Source of the DNA: Roseobacter weihaiensis
GTDB taxonomy: Bacteria > Pseudomonadota > Alphaproteobacteria > Rhodobacterales > Rhodobacteraceae
NCBI RefSeq assembly: GCF_020622345.1
Contig: NZ_JACNMO010000029.1
Coordinates: forward strand, 1-64,000
Length of the DNA stretch: 64,000 nucleotides
Direction of reading: 5' to 3'
The notes beneath the pieces were generated by a model. It was not told the DNA's origin and ran no database searches. It worked only from the letters and a program-made list of their open reading frames with translations. Numbering within the stretch: the first letter of the stretch is position 1; each line of letters begins with the position of its first letter. The position numbers and the translations under genes were made by a program. Of the stretch, positions 19,011 to 28,480 are shown in pieces.

Positions 19011-20033
19011 TCAGTCGTAGTATTTGACCTCGTCGGCGTTGCGCAGAAGCGGTGCGAGATGGTTCAGGTGCCGTACCACAAAGTTGTAGAACATCTGGTT
19101 GCGCGCTCGCACATCCGCAATATCGCTGACCAGCTTGACGCCCTGTCGCAGTTTCAACATATCCGCATTGGTGATGCGCATTTGTGTACCGATGCCGCGC
19201 GACGGGTGTGTGCTCGTCACCTGACCCGCCTGATTGACCATGATCTCGAACAGTTTGACCTGTGTGTTGGCCGTATCCGTTTCCTCAGGTGCGGCATCAG
19301 TGGGGGTGTGGATCACCGTGATCCAGGCGGGCAGGGTCGCGGGTGTGCTATTGGCGAGGGTTTCCACCAGAAAGCGTTTGTAGGTGGACCAAAGCTGGTC
19401 CCGGGGGACGGTGCCGCGTGGATGGGCGACCTCAAATGCGACCTCGGCCTGATCGTGATCGATATTGAGCTGTAACGTCCGGCCCGGGTCGTGCCGTTCT
19501 TCGGTGGGGCCGCCGCCATGGGTGGTGCGCACCCGGCCGCCATCGAAATAGATGCTGCCGATCTTGCCATCGACCATGCTGACCATCACCGTTTTTTCGG
19601 CCTGAAGAAATTCCTGCACCGCCCAGAGGCGCGGGCCATTCGCCGGGTCGCGCGCGTCGCGTGCCGTTGTTGGTGTGGTGAAATCGCGATTCAACAGCGG
19701 TGTTCTGTCCACAGCGCCGGTTTTGCCTTTACCGGATTTGTAGTCGTCCTTGGCCCAATCCGCTACGCCTGTCCTGTCCTTTTTCTCCCAACCAGCCTTT
19801 TCGTCTTGTGCATAGTCTGGCAGGAATGGGCTGGTGGAGGTGTCGATCTCGCGCTGGACCACACCAATGGCGCGCCGTTGCAGGGCGTCCAGCGCGCCGG
19901 TGGCGGGGCTTTGATCAGCCTTGGCCTGCAGTGCGCTCGATGCAGGACTGGTTTTGCCGCCTGTCTGGATGGGCCGGGGTGCCGTGTTTTTTCTACGCTC
20001 AGAAGGAGTACGGGCGGTGGCGAATTTTGACAT
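19011..20033 (-). CDS. Large protein with DUF4157/eCIS-cargo-like N-terminus
   Basis: The 340-residue product has no signal peptide. Residues 1-60 form a disordered basic/Pro region holding SALQAKADQSPATGALDALQ followed by RRAIGVVQRE. This repeated 'LQAKADQSP...VVQR' pattern is typical of proteins encoded near DUF4157 genes and of cargo of extracellular contractile injection systems. The C-terminal approximately 240 residues are mixed alpha/beta without a motif I know. No injection-system genes are visible here. The gene stands convergent to adk, ending 6 bp after it, and separates adk from rpsM. Confidence 0.65.
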   Translation of the reverse strand: MSKFATARTPSERRKNTAPRPIQTGGKTSPASSALQAKADQSPATGALDALQRRAIGVVQREIDTSTSPFLPDYAQDEKAGWEKKDRTGVADWAKDDYKSGKGKTGAVDRTPLLNRDFTTPTTARDARDPANGPRLWAVQEFLQAEKTVMVSMVDGKIGSIYFDGGRVRTTHGGGPTEERHDPGRTLQLNIDHDQAEVAFEVAHPRGTVPRDQLWSTYKRFLVETLANSTPATLPAWITVIHTPTDAAPEETDTANTQVKLFEIMVNQAGQVTSTHPSRGIGTQMRITNADMLKLRQGVKLVSDIADVRARNQMFYNFVVRHLNHLAPLLRNADEVKYYD

Positions 20034-20343
20034 CGGGTTCCCTTATTGGCAAACGGGCACACTACAACCTAGCCAGGAGATATTGTGGGGTCTATACCCG
20101 CGTGGGCTGTTGTCACCCGGCGAAGTTTGGCCGCCTGAAATGACATCGCATCGGCGGGTTGACGCCTGCGCCAAAACCCCATAACACGCGCTATCTCTAA
20201 CGAGAATCAATTTGTCTCAACGGTCGCTCCCGCGAGGCAAGATCACCTGATCAGCTGACGCCCGATGCCGTGAAACGCTTCGGGCTTACGTTGTGAAAAA
20301 AGGGTCTGGCATTACGGATCCGCAACGAAAAGGAAATGCACAC
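20034..20343. other. Divergent intergenic region before rpsM
   Basis: These 310 bases separate the minus-strand gene from rpsM and must hold promoters in both directions. An in-frame ATG at 20293 could extend rpsM by 17 codons, but the conserved protein begins at 20344. No tRNA or repeat is seen. Confidence 0.35.
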
Positions 20344-20712
20344 GTGGCACGTATTGCCGGCGTCAATATCCCGACTGCAAAGCGGGTTCCCATCGCCCTC
20401 ACATATATCACCGGTATCGGCAACTCTTCGGCGCAGGCCATCTGCGAAGCGGTCGGCATCGATGCGGCCCGCCGGGTCAATGAATTGTCCGACGCAGAGG
20501 TGCTTGCCGTACGCGAGCACATCGACGCCAACTACACCGTCGAAGGGGATCTGCGCCGCGAAGTGCAGATGAACGTCAAGCGCCTGATGGACCTGGGCTG
20601 CTACCGTGGCCTGCGTCACCGTCGTAACCTGCCGGTCCGCGGTCAGCGCACCCACACCAATGCTCGTACCCGCAAAGGCCCCGCAAAGGCCATTGCCGGT
20701 AAGAAGAAGTAA
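20344..20712 (+). CDS. rpsM: 30S ribosomal protein S13
   Basis: S13 sits at the top of the 30S head and bridges to L5. The 122-residue product begins V(M)ARIAGVNIP at a GTG preceded by AAAGGAAA, which is preferred to an upstream ATG because the family starts exactly here. The [25 protein letters not shown] tail binds tRNA. Confidence 0.95.
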   Translation: MARIAGVNIPTAKRVPIALTYITGIGNSSAQAICEAVGIDAARRVNELSDAEVLAVREHIDANYTVEGDLRREVQMNVKRLMDLGCYRGLRHRRNLPVRGQRTHTNARTRKGPAKAIAGKKK

Positions 20713-20727
20713 GGGAGGGTCTGACAG

Positions 20728-21117
20728 ATGGCACGTGACAAGACACGCACGAAACGTAAGGTCTCCAAGAACATCGCGGCAGGCGTTGCCCATGTGAATT
20801 CGTCCTTCAACAACACCAAGATCCTGATCTCGGATGTGCAGGGCAATGCGATCTCCTGGTCGTCTGCGGGCACCATGGGCTTCAAGGGCTCGCGGAAATC
20901 CACGCCCTATGCCGCGCAGATGGCTGCCGAGGATGCGGGTCGCAAGGCACAGGAGCACGGTGTGAAAACGCTGGAAGTTGAAGTCCAGGGTCCCGGATCC
21001 GGCCGTGAGAGCGCGCTGCGCGCTCTGGCCGCTGCGGGGTTCAACATCACATCGATCCGCGACGTGACGCCGATGGCGCACAACGGATGCCGCCCGCCAA
21101 AGCGTCGCCGCGTCTAA
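20728..21117 (+). CDS. rpsK: 30S ribosomal protein S11
   Basis: S11 lies at the 30S platform near the mRNA exit. The product has 129 residues, with [10 protein letters not shown] and the conserved [11 protein letters not shown] tail. It starts 15 bp after rpsM; a 113-bp gap to rpoA follows. Confidence 0.98.
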   Translation: MARDKTRTKRKVSKNIAAGVAHVNSSFNNTKILISDVQGNAISWSSAGTMGFKGSRKSTPYAAQMAAEDAGRKAQEHGVKTLEVEVQGPGSGRESALRALAAAGFNITSIRDVTPMAHNGCRPPKRRRV

Positions 21118-21230
21118 CGCTTTTTACCTTTGCGGGGTTGCGTGTTTTCGCGCGGCCCCCATCCGCCTTTTAGAAACCTCGAGCGTCTGCACCTTTCGGA
21201 CATGGGGCGCAGACAAGAATGGAGGGACGC

Positions 21231-22247
21231 ATGATCCACAAGAATTGGGCTGAATTGATTAAGCCTCAGCAACTAGACGTCAAACCCGGCAACGATCCTG
21301 CCCGCCAGGCCACGGTGACCGCCGAGCCGCTGGAGCGCGGTTTTGGTCTGACCATGGGCAACGCGCTGCGCCGTGTGCTGATGTCTTCGCTGCAAGGCGG
21401 GGCAATCACCTCCGTGCAGATCGACAATGTGTTGCACGAGTTCTCATCCGTGGCTGGTGTGCGCGAAGACGTGACCGATATCATCCTGAACCTCAAGGGT
21501 GTGTCGATCCGCATGGAAGTCGAAGGACCTAAGCGGTTGTCGATCTCTGCCAAGGGACCAGGCGTTGTGACGGCAGGCGATATCTCTGAATCCGCCGGGA
21601 TCGAGGTTCTGAACCGCGATCATGTGATCTGCCACCTTGATGACGGGGCGGACGTCTACATGGAACTGACTGTCAATCAGGGCAAAGGTTACGTCTCGGC
21701 TGAGAAGAACAAACCCGAAGATGCGCCTATTGGTCTGATTCCGATCGACGCGATCTATTCGCCGGTCAAGAAGGTCAGCTATGACGTACAACCGACCCGT
21801 GAAGGTCAGGTGCTCGATTATGACAAGCTGACCATGAAGGTCGAAACCGACGGCTCCATTACGCCGGATGACGCCGTGGCTTTTGCCGCACGCATCCTGC
21901 AGGATCAGTTGGGTATCTTCGTGAACTTCGACGAGCCCGAGTCCGCCTCTCGCGCGGATGAAGACGATGGTCTTGAGTTCAACCCGCTTCTGCTCAAGAA
22001 AGTGGACGAGCTGGAGCTCTCCGTGCGGTCTGCCAACTGTCTGAAAAACGACAATATTGTCTACATCGGCGATCTGATTCAGAAAACCGAAGCGGAGATG
22101 CTGCGCACGCCGAACTTTGGCCGCAAATCGCTCAACGAGATCAAGGAAGTGCTGTCGGGCATGGGTCTGCACCTCGGGATGGACGTGGAAGACTGGCCGC
22201 CAGACAACATCGAGGATCTGGCCAAGAAATTCGAAGACTCCTTCTAA
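21231..22247 (+). CDS. rpoA: DNA-directed RNA polymerase subunit alpha
   Basis: The alpha subunit nucleates RNA polymerase assembly and binds UP elements and activators. The product has 338 residues. The N-terminal domain contains [18 protein letters not shown], and the C-terminal domain contains [17 protein letters not shown] and [15 protein letters not shown] 21231 follows GGAGGG at proper spacing. Confidence 0.98.
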   Translation: MIHKNWAELIKPQQLDVKPGNDPARQATVTAEPLERGFGLTMGNALRRVLMSSLQGGAITSVQIDNVLHEFSSVAGVREDVTDIILNLKGVSIRMEVEGPKRLSISAKGPGVVTAGDISESAGIEVLNRDHVICHLDDGADVYMELTVNQGKGYVSAEKNKPEDAPIGLIPIDAIYSPVKKVSYDVQPTREGQVLDYDKLTMKVETDGSITPDDAVAFAARILQDQLGIFVNFDEPESASRADEDDGLEFNPLLLKKVDELELSVRSANCLKNDNIVYIGDLIQKTEAEMLRTPNFGRKSLNEIKEVLSGMGLHLGMDVEDWPPDNIEDLAKKFEDSF

Positions 22248-22310
22248 GGGGGTCTTCAGACATGCCCGCACCTGGCGGGGACGATCCGGGCCTCACGGCC
22301 CCAAGGAGAG

Positions 22311-22332
22311 CCGGGTGACACGCATCACCCGG
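22311..22332 (+). other. Hairpin between rpoA and rplQ
   Basis: Perfect 8-bp stem CCGGGTGA/TCACCCGG with a 6-base loop in the 132-bp rpoA-rplQ gap. There is no T tract, so it probably adjusts message stability between the two genes rather than terminating. Confidence 0.45.
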
Positions 22333-22379
22333 TCAGACAAAGCAAAACCGCCCGTAGAGGGCAACTTAGGAGAAGATAA

Positions 22380-22802
22380 ATGCGTCACGCACGTGGATAC
22401 CGCCGCCTGAACCGCACACATGAGCACCGCAAGGCGCTCTGGGCGAATATGGCGGGCTCGCTCATCGAGCATGAGCAGATCAAGACGACCCTTCCAAAAG
22501 CGAAGGAATTGCGCCCGATCATCGAGAAGATGATCACGCTCGCAAAACGTGGCGACTTGCATGCGCGCCGTCAGGCGGCATCGAAGCTGAAGCAGGATCA
22601 ATATGTCGCCAAGCTCTTTGACGTGCTGGGTCCGCGCTACAAGGACCGCCAGGGCGGTTACGTGCGCGTGCTGAAGGCGGGCTTCCGCTATGGCGATATG
22701 GCTCCGATGGCGATCATCGAATTCGTCGATCGCGACCGCGATGCCAAAGGGGCCGCTGACAAGACGCGCCTGGCTGCGGAAGAAGAGGCCGGCGCAGAAT
22801 AA
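22380..22802 (+). CDS. rplQ: 50S ribosomal protein L17
   Basis: L17 lies near the tunnel exit. The 140-residue product starts [25 protein letters not shown] and ends with a short acidic/Ala tail. It is the last gene of the alpha operon and is followed by a terminator. Confidence 0.98.
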   Translation: MRHARGYRRLNRTHEHRKALWANMAGSLIEHEQIKTTLPKAKELRPIIEKMITLAKRGDLHARRQAASKLKQDQYVAKLFDVLGPRYKDRQGGYVRVLKAGFRYGDMAPMAIIEFVDRDRDAKGAADKTRLAAEEEAGAE

Positions 22803-22828
22803 GTCTGAGCGATCAGACCCGAAATTTG

Positions 22829-22859
22829 ACCCCTCGCTGGAGATCGGCGGGGGGTTTTC
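22829..22859 (+). terminator. Intrinsic terminator after rplQ
   Basis: Nine-base stem ACCCCTCGC/GCGGGGGGT (22829-22837, 22847-22855, one wobble pair) followed by TTTTC. End of the ribosomal superoperon. Confidence 0.8.
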
Positions 22860-22980
22860 TTTTGCGCCGCATGCCCCTTGGCACCACGAATTGCTGAAAC
22901 CGGGTGACACTTGCAATCAAACCCCGTGCGCGGCATGTCAGGAGGCGCGACGCGTCGCAGGGGCCGGGAGAGCCGCAGGG

Positions 22981-24291
22981 ATGACAGATCTTTTTGATGA
23001 CATCGAAAAAGACGCGACACCAGGTGGTCATCGACCCTTGGCCGACAGGTTGCGCCCCAAGACCTTGCAGGAGGTGATCGGACAGGTGCAGGTTCTCGGC
23101 CCGGACGCGCCCTTGGGCACCATGCTGGCGTCGGGGACTTTGGGATCTTTGATCTTTTGGGGGCCGCCGGGGGTGGGCAAAACCACCATTGCGCGGCTCC
23201 TGGCGCAGGAAACCGACTTGCATTTCGTGCAGATCAGCGCGATCTTTACCGGGGTACCTGACCTGCGCAAGGTCTTTGAAGGCGCAAAAATCCGACGTCA
23301 GAACGGGCAGGGCACGTTGCTTTTCGTGGATGAAATCCACCGCTTCAACAAGGCCCAGCAGGATGGGTTTCTGCCACATATGGAAGATGGCACGATCCTT
23401 TTGGTGGGGGCGACCACCGAAAACCCGTCATTTGAACTGAACGCGGCGGTGTTGAGCAGGGCGCAGGTGCTGGTGTTGGAGCGGTTGCCGCTCAGCGATC
23501 TGGAGCGATTGGCGCAGCGGGCCGAGACCGAGTTGGGGCGACCCCTGCCGCTGGACGGGACTGCGCGGGAAGCCCTGCTTGAGATGGCGGATGGTGATGG
23601 TCGGGCGCTGCTCAACCTGATCGAGCAGGTGATGGCATGGACCATCGATGGCAAGCTGGATGCGACCGCCCTGGGCGCGCGGCTGATGAAGCGGGCGGCG
23701 CAATACGACAAATCGGGCGACGCGCATTACAACCTGATTTCGGCGCTGCATAAATCGGTGCGCGGGTCTGACCCGGATGCGGCTCTTTACTGGTTTGCCC
23801 GCATGCTGGAAGGGGGCGAAGACCCGCGTTATCTCGCCCGGCGCCTCACGCGCATGGCGGTCGAGGACATTGGCCTTGCCGATCCACAGGCGCAGGCCGT
23901 CTGCCTGCAAAGCTGGGAAACCTTCGAAAGGCTGGGCAGCCCGGAGGGCGAGTTGGCGCTGGCGCAGGCGGTGAGCTATCTGGCGCTCGCCCCGAAATCC
24001 AACGCAGCCTATGTCGCCTATAAGGCGGCCCGTGCGGCGGCAAAACAGACCGGGTCCGAACCGCCGCCCAAGCATATCCTGAATGCGCCCACGTCAATGA
24101 TGAAAGAGCAGGGCTACGGCGCGGATTATGCCTATGACCATGATGCCGAAGACGGGTTTTCGGGCCAGAACTATTTCCCGGAGGGCATGGCGAGGGCCAC
24201 GTTTTATCAGCCGGTAGAGCGCGGCTTCGAGCGGGACCTGAAAAAGCGGCTGGCGTATTTCACCCGCCTCAGGGCCAAGCGCGAAACTTGA
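22981..24291 (+). CDS. rarA: Replication-associated recombination protein A (MgsA family ATPase)
   Basis: RarA is a clamp-loader-like AAA+ ATPase that acts at stalled replication forks. The 436-residue product has a Walker A GPPGVGKTT, a Walker B FVDEIHR and the sensor-1 region VGATTENPSFELN. The C-terminal tetramerisation part carries the AARAA and PEGM-type segments. ATG 22981 starts MTDLFDD; upstream codons overlap rplQ and its terminator. crcB follows after 31 bp. Confidence 0.95.
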   Translation: MTDLFDDIEKDATPGGHRPLADRLRPKTLQEVIGQVQVLGPDAPLGTMLASGTLGSLIFWGPPGVGKTTIARLLAQETDLHFVQISAIFTGVPDLRKVFEGAKIRRQNGQGTLLFVDEIHRFNKAQQDGFLPHMEDGTILLVGATTENPSFELNAAVLSRAQVLVLERLPLSDLERLAQRAETELGRPLPLDGTAREALLEMADGDGRALLNLIEQVMAWTIDGKLDATALGARLMKRAAQYDKSGDAHYNLISALHKSVRGSDPDAALYWFARMLEGGEDPRYLARRLTRMAVEDIGLADPQAQAVCLQSWETFERLGSPEGELALAQAVSYLALAPKSNAAYVAYKAARAAAKQTGSEPPPKHILNAPTSMMKEQGYGADYAYDHDAEDGFSGQNYFPEGMARATFYQPVERGFERDLKKRLAYFTRLRAKRET

Positions 24292-24322
24292 CATTGCCCG
24301 CCCGACGCGTGAGAGACCGCGC

Positions 24323-24706
24323 ATGATGAAGTCATTGATCCTTGTGGCCTGCGGTGGGGCTCTGGGCGCGTCGCTGCGCTATCTGTGGAGTGCTTGGGTG
24401 TACCGCCTGACCGGCGGCCCGTCCGAGTTTCCGGTGGCGATCATGGGGGCCAATATCCTCGGTTCCTTCCTGATGGGGGCCTTTGTGGTTCTGGCCGCAC
24501 AGCGTGGGCTGACGGACATGAGCCCCTTCGTGATGACCGGGCTTTTGGGCGGCTTTACGACCTTTTCCGCCTTCTCGCTCGAGACCGTGACCCTGATTGA
24601 GCGTGGCGAGCTCTGGCAGGCCGGGGCGTATATTGTGCTGTCGGTGGTGCTGTCCGTGTTGGGCTTGATGGCAGGTCTTTGGCTGATGAGAGGTGTTCTG
24701 ATATGA
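24323..24706 (+). CDS. crcB: Fluoride ion channel CrcB (Fluc)
   Basis: Fluc proteins export fluoride as a dual-topology dimer in the inner membrane. The 127-residue product has four hydrophobic helices and the family motifs GGALGASLRY, NILGSFLMG and GLLGGFTTFSAFS (central sodium-binding break). No fluoride riboswitch was recognised upstream. The stop overlaps rluC (ATGA). Confidence 0.95.
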   Translation: MMKSLILVACGGALGASLRYLWSAWVYRLTGGPSEFPVAIMGANILGSFLMGAFVVLAAQRGLTDMSPFVMTGLLGGFTTFSAFSLETVTLIERGELWQAGAYIVLSVVLSVLGLMAGLWLMRGVLI

Positions 24707-25743
24707 GCCGCGTACAAATGGTGACGGTTGCCGTCGATGATGCCGACCAGCGCCTCGACCGCTGGTTCAAGCGGCAGTTTCCGCAGATCAGCCAGGGCCG
24801 GATCGATAAGATGTGCCGCAAGGGCGAAATCCGTGTCGACGGCGGCCGTGTAAAGGGGGCGACCCGGCTTGAGGCGGGCCAGCAGGTCAGGGTGCCGCCG
24901 CTGCCCGATACCCAAGCGCCCGCGCCAAGCGCCCGGCCCAAGGTGTCGGCGGCGGATGCCAGGCTTATCCAGTCCTGTGTGCTCTACCGCGACGATCATG
25001 TTATCGCGATCAACAAGCCTGCGGGGCTGCCGACGCAGGGCGGATCGGGTCAGACACGCCATGTGGACGGCTTGGCAGAAGCACTCAAGTTCGGATTTGA
25101 AGAAAAGCCGCGCCTTGTGCACCGGCTGGACAAGGACACATCAGGCGTCTTGCTGCTGGCGCGAACCCGCCTCGCGGCCAAGGCGCTGACAGCCTCGATG
25201 CGGCACAAGGAAACCCGCAAGATTTACTGGGCATTGGTGGCAGGTGTGCCCACCCCCTATCTGGGGGAGATCAGATACGCTCTGGTCAAGGCGGCAGGCC
25301 GGGGCAGCGGCGGCGAAGGCGAAAAGATGATCGCCATACCGCCGCGCGAGGTGGACGAGACGCCGGGCGCCAAACGTGCCCATACGCTTTACGCGACGCT
25401 CTTTCGCGTTGGATCGCGGGCCGCCTGGGTCGCGATGGAGCCCATCACGGGACGCACCCACCAGTTGCGCGCCCACATGGCCGAGATTGGTCATCCCATC
25501 ATCGGGGACGGCAAATACGGCGGGTCCGGTCAGGAAAACCTCGGTGATGGTTGGGGCGCGCAACTGGGGGGGATCATTTCCAAGAAACTGCACCTGCATG
25601 CGCGGATGATGCGGTTTGAACATCCTGACACGCGCAAGGAAATCACCGTCACCGCGGAGCTGCCGGATCACATGTCGCAAAGCTGGGAGACCTTTGGCTG
25701 GACAGACGATCTGGCTGCCGAAGACCCGTTCGAGGTCCTGTGA
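24703..25743 (+). CDS. rluC: 23S rRNA pseudouridine synthase, RluC/RluD family
   Basis: The enzyme isomerises uridines in 23S rRNA. The 346-residue product has an N-terminal S4 RNA-binding domain (QRLDRWFKRQFPQISQGRIDKM) and a catalytic domain with HRLDKDTSGVLLLAR, in which the Asp is the nucleophile. The later EPITGRTHQLRAHM is also typical. It is coupled to crcB and to the following HAD gene. Assignment to RluC rather than RluD rests on length and S4 placement. Confidence 0.9.
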   Translation: MSRVQMVTVAVDDADQRLDRWFKRQFPQISQGRIDKMCRKGEIRVDGGRVKGATRLEAGQQVRVPPLPDTQAPAPSARPKVSAADARLIQSCVLYRDDHVIAINKPAGLPTQGGSGQTRHVDGLAEALKFGFEEKPRLVHRLDKDTSGVLLLARTRLAAKALTASMRHKETRKIYWALVAGVPTPYLGEIRYALVKAAGRGSGGEGEKMIAIPPREVDETPGAKRAHTLYATLFRVGSRAAWVAMEPITGRTHQLRAHMAEIGHPIIGDGKYGGSGQENLGDGWGAQLGGIISKKLHLHARMMRFEHPDTRKEITVTAELPDHMSQSWETFGWTDDLAAEDPFEVL

Positions 25744-26420
25744 TGGGCGGGCCGCTCCGGTTGGTGATCTTTGACGTGGATGGCACGCTGGTGGACAGTC
25801 AGCGCGATATCGTGGCCGCCATGACCCGAGCGTTCGAGGGCGACGGTCTACAGGCTCCCGCAGCCTCTGACATCCTTGGGATCGTGGGGCTGTCGCTTCC
25901 CGTGGCGATGGAACGGCTGCTGCCCGATGCCCCGGCGACCCTGCGAACCCGCCTCGTGGAGGGCTATAAATCCGCCTATATCGGCATGCGCGCGGAAGTC
26001 GGCGCGGCACAATCCAGCCCGCTCTACCCCGGCGCGCGGGATATCCTGGAGGAATTGCATGCCGTACCGGATCTCCTGCTTGGTGTGGCCACGGGTAAAT
26101 CCAAACGTGGCCTCGACAAGCTGATGGAAGCCCACAGGCTGGATCATTTCTTTTTTACGCAGCAGGTTGCGGATTTCCATCCCTCCAAACCGCATCCTTC
26201 CATGCTGTTGCAGGCGATGGCGGAAGCCGGGGTCGATGCGGGCGACACCGTGATGATCGGTGACACCAGTTTTGACATGGAGATGGCGGAGGCCGCCGGA
26301 GTGCATGCAGTCGGTGTGGACTGGGGCTATCACCCTGTCTCTGCCCTCGGTCAAGCGGCGCATGTCCTCGATGATTTTGCCGGGCTGCCGGGGGTGTTTG
26401 ACAAGCTTTGGGGCAGCTAG
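25743..26420 (+). CDS. HAD-superfamily hydrolase, phosphoglycolate-phosphatase-like
   Basis: The 225-residue product shows the HAD motifs: I, DVDGTLVDS with the nucleophile Asp; II, VATGKS; III/IV, GDTSFDMEMAEAAG. The cap after motif I is of the helical C1 type, as in Gph-like phosphatases. The substrate is unknown. The ATG overlaps the rluC stop by one base; an alternative GTG lies one codon upstream. It forms a conserved Rhodobacterales block with rluC and the ATP12 gene. Confidence 0.88.
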   Translation: MGGPLRLVIFDVDGTLVDSQRDIVAAMTRAFEGDGLQAPAASDILGIVGLSLPVAMERLLPDAPATLRTRLVEGYKSAYIGMRAEVGAAQSSPLYPGARDILEELHAVPDLLLGVATGKSKRGLDKLMEAHRLDHFFFTQQVADFHPSKPHPSMLLQAMAEAGVDAGDTVMIGDTSFDMEMAEAAGVHAVGVDWGYHPVSALGQAAHVLDDFAGLPGVFDKLWGS

Positions 26421-26423
26421 ACC

Positions 26424-27152
26424 ATGAGTGAGTGGACTGCAAAAAGGTTCTGGACCGAGGTGAGCCTGCGCGATGAGCCTGCAGGATTTGGCATATCGCT
26501 TGACAGCCGCCCGATCAAAACACCGGCAAAGCAGCCGTTGATTGCACCGACACGGGCGTTTGCAGAGGCGATTGCCGCTGAATGGGAGTCGCAATCAGAC
26601 AAGATCGATCCGGCCTCGATGCCCTTTACGCGTAGTGCAAATGCCGCGCTGGATAAGGTGGTGCGGCAACACAGGGAGGTTGCAGATATGCTCGCAGCTT
26701 ATGGGGACAGCGATCTTTTGTGCTACCGGGCCGACCGTCCGCAGTCGCTGGTTGACAGGCAGGCGGCACAATGGAATCCGTTTCTGGAGTGGGGGGCAGA
26801 GGTGCTGGAGGCCCGCCTGGAACCACGCACCGGTGTCATGCATGTGCCACAGGCCGAGCCTGCTCTGGCAACACTCCGCGCCCGTGTTCACGCGATGTCA
26901 CCCTTCGAGCTGGCGGGCTTTCATGATCTTGTCTCTCTGTCGGGTTCACTGATTCTCGGCTTTGCCGCAACCTTTGATTTACGGACCCCCAAAGCGATTT
27001 GGGATATTTCGCGACTGGATGAAATCTGGCAGGCTGAAGAGTGGGGGGCGGATGAAGACGCCGAAGCGGCCGCCCTGGTCAAGGAGCACGCATTCATTCA
27101 CGCAAAGCAGGTGTTTGATCTATCACGGAATAGTGAGATGCCTTTGGTTTGA
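26424..27152 (+). CDS. ATP12-family F1-ATPase assembly chaperone
   Basis: ATP12 binds the F1 alpha subunit during ATP synthase assembly; bacterial homologues occur in alphaproteobacteria. The 242-residue product has the family-typical RFWTEVSL, GFGISLDSRPIKTPAKQPL and AIAAEWESQSDKIDPASMPFT regions. It lies 3 bp after the HAD gene and ends the crcB-rluC-HAD-ATP12 operon. Confidence 0.88.
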   Translation: MSEWTAKRFWTEVSLRDEPAGFGISLDSRPIKTPAKQPLIAPTRAFAEAIAAEWESQSDKIDPASMPFTRSANAALDKVVRQHREVADMLAAYGDSDLLCYRADRPQSLVDRQAAQWNPFLEWGAEVLEARLEPRTGVMHVPQAEPALATLRARVHAMSPFELAGFHDLVSLSGSLILGFAATFDLRTPKAIWDISRLDEIWQAEEWGADEDAEAAALVKEHAFIHAKQVFDLSRNSEMPLV

Positions 27153-27293
27153 GCGTGCAGGCCTGCGGTGAAAAACTTGTACCGATTTTGGCAAACCTGC
27201 CCTTGACCTCAATGGGGTATTCCTAACAGTATTGGTGCCACTTGAGGCACGTAAGTGCTTTAACATTACTACCGGTTAGAAAATCCGGTCGAA

Positions 27294-27307
27294 CCGCTTA
27301 AAAGCGG
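27294..27307 (+). promoter_or_regulatory. Inverted repeats in the bztA leader
   Basis: CCGCTT-AA-AAGCGG is a perfect small palindrome 22 bp before the bztA start, just upstream of its AGGAAGAGG ribosome site. A second imperfect pair, ACCGG...CCGGT, lies at about 27271-27289. Together they may be an operator or a leader structure controlling the transporter. Confidence 0.4.
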
Positions 27308-27328
27308 AAAATCAGGAAGAGGTAAAAA

Positions 27329-28351
27329 ATGAAAAAATCAGTACTCCTCGGTGCGCTGACGATTGCTGGCCTATCGGCTGGTGCGGCGGCAGCCAGTACT
27401 TTGGAAGACGTAAAAGCACGCGGCACGCTGAACTGCGGTGTGGTAACAGGTCTGGTTGGCTTTGGTGCGCCGGACGCGAACGGCGAATGGGTTGGCTTCG
27501 ACGTTTCTGTCTGCCGCGCTGTTGCAGCAGCGGTTCTCGGCGACGCGAACGCTGTGGAGTTCGTGCCGACCACGGGTAAGACCCGTTTTACGGCTCTGGC
27601 CTCCGGCGAGATCGACATGCTGGCGCGCAACACCACTTGGACGTTCTCGCGTGATGTGGACCTCAAGTTCACGTTCGTTGGGGTGAATTATTACGATGGC
27701 CAGGGCTTCCTTGTGCCAAAAGCGCTGGGCGTCTCTTCGGCCAAGGAACTGGATGGTGCGACTGTATGTATTCAGACCGGGACAACCACAGAGCTGAACC
27801 TTGCGGATTTCTTCCGGTCGAACAACATCAGCTACGAACCTGTGCCCGTTGAAACAAATGCGGAAGGTCAGCAACAATATCTCGCAGGGGCCTGCGATGT
27901 GTATACAACCGATGCGTCCGGTCTTGCCGCAACACGCGCTGCATTCGAAAATCCGAGCGATCACGTTCTGTTGCCTGAGATCATCTCTAAAGAGCCACTC
28001 GGCCCGCTTGTCCGTCATGGCGACGACGAATGGAGTGATGTCGTACGGTGGACGCTGAATGCGTTGATCACGGCTGAAGAACTGGGTGTCACATCCGCGA
28101 ATGTCGCCTCTCTCGCGGCAGAGCCCAACCCGGAAACACCGGAGATCAACCGCCTGCTGGGCACCGAAGGCAACCTGGGCGAAATGCTTGGGCTTGATGC
28201 CGACTGGGCACAAAGAGCGATTGCCAGCCAGGGCAACTACGGCGAGATCTTTGCCAAGAACATCGGGGAAGAAACACCGATCGGTCTGGCGCGCGGTCTG
28301 AACGCACAATGGACAAACGGCGGTCTGATCTACTCGCCTCCGTTCCGCTAA
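27329..28351 (+). CDS. bztA: General amino acid ABC transporter, periplasmic binding protein
   Basis: This is the periplasmic solute receptor of a BztABCD/AapJQMP-type system, which takes up glutamate, glutamine, aspartate and related amino acids. The 340-residue product has a signal peptide (cleavage near AAAS), the family start TLEDVKARGTLNCGVVTGLVGFG, the GKTRFTALASGEIDMLARNTTWTFSRD segment and two cysteines that probably pair. A hairpin separates it from the permease genes, as usual when the receptor must be made in excess. Confidence 0.9.
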   Translation: MKKSVLLGALTIAGLSAGAAAASTLEDVKARGTLNCGVVTGLVGFGAPDANGEWVGFDVSVCRAVAAAVLGDANAVEFVPTTGKTRFTALASGEIDMLARNTTWTFSRDVDLKFTFVGVNYYDGQGFLVPKALGVSSAKELDGATVCIQTGTTTELNLADFFRSNNISYEPVPVETNAEGQQQYLAGACDVYTTDASGLAATRAAFENPSDHVLLPEIISKEPLGPLVRHGDDEWSDVVRWTLNALITAEELGVTSANVASLAAEPNPETPEINRLLGTEGNLGEMLGLDADWAQRAIASQGNYGEIFAKNIGEETPIGLARGLNAQWTNGGLIYSPPFR

Positions 28352-28363
28352 GGACCACATCGC

Positions 28364-28391
28364 AAGGGCGCAGGGTACAACCTGCGCCCTT
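28364..28391 (+). promoter_or_regulatory. mRNA hairpin after bztA
   Basis: Eleven-base perfect stem AAGGGCGCAGG/CCTGCGCCCTT with a 6-base loop, 13 bp after the bztA stop. There is no T run. Such structures protect the upstream receptor message and partly block read-through into bztBCD. Confidence 0.75.
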
Positions 28392-28480
28392 CGATCTTTG
28401 AACGACAAAACCATTTCCCGGCCCACAGAGTCGCTGAAGCGTCCGTTTAAACAAAGGCCGGAACCACGGGGAACACACTC

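Noticed and set aside
28364-28391. Rho-independent terminator after bztA
   Set aside because: The stem is strong but is followed by CGATCTTTG, not a T run, and the permease genes downstream need read-through. A stabilising or attenuating hairpin is more likely.
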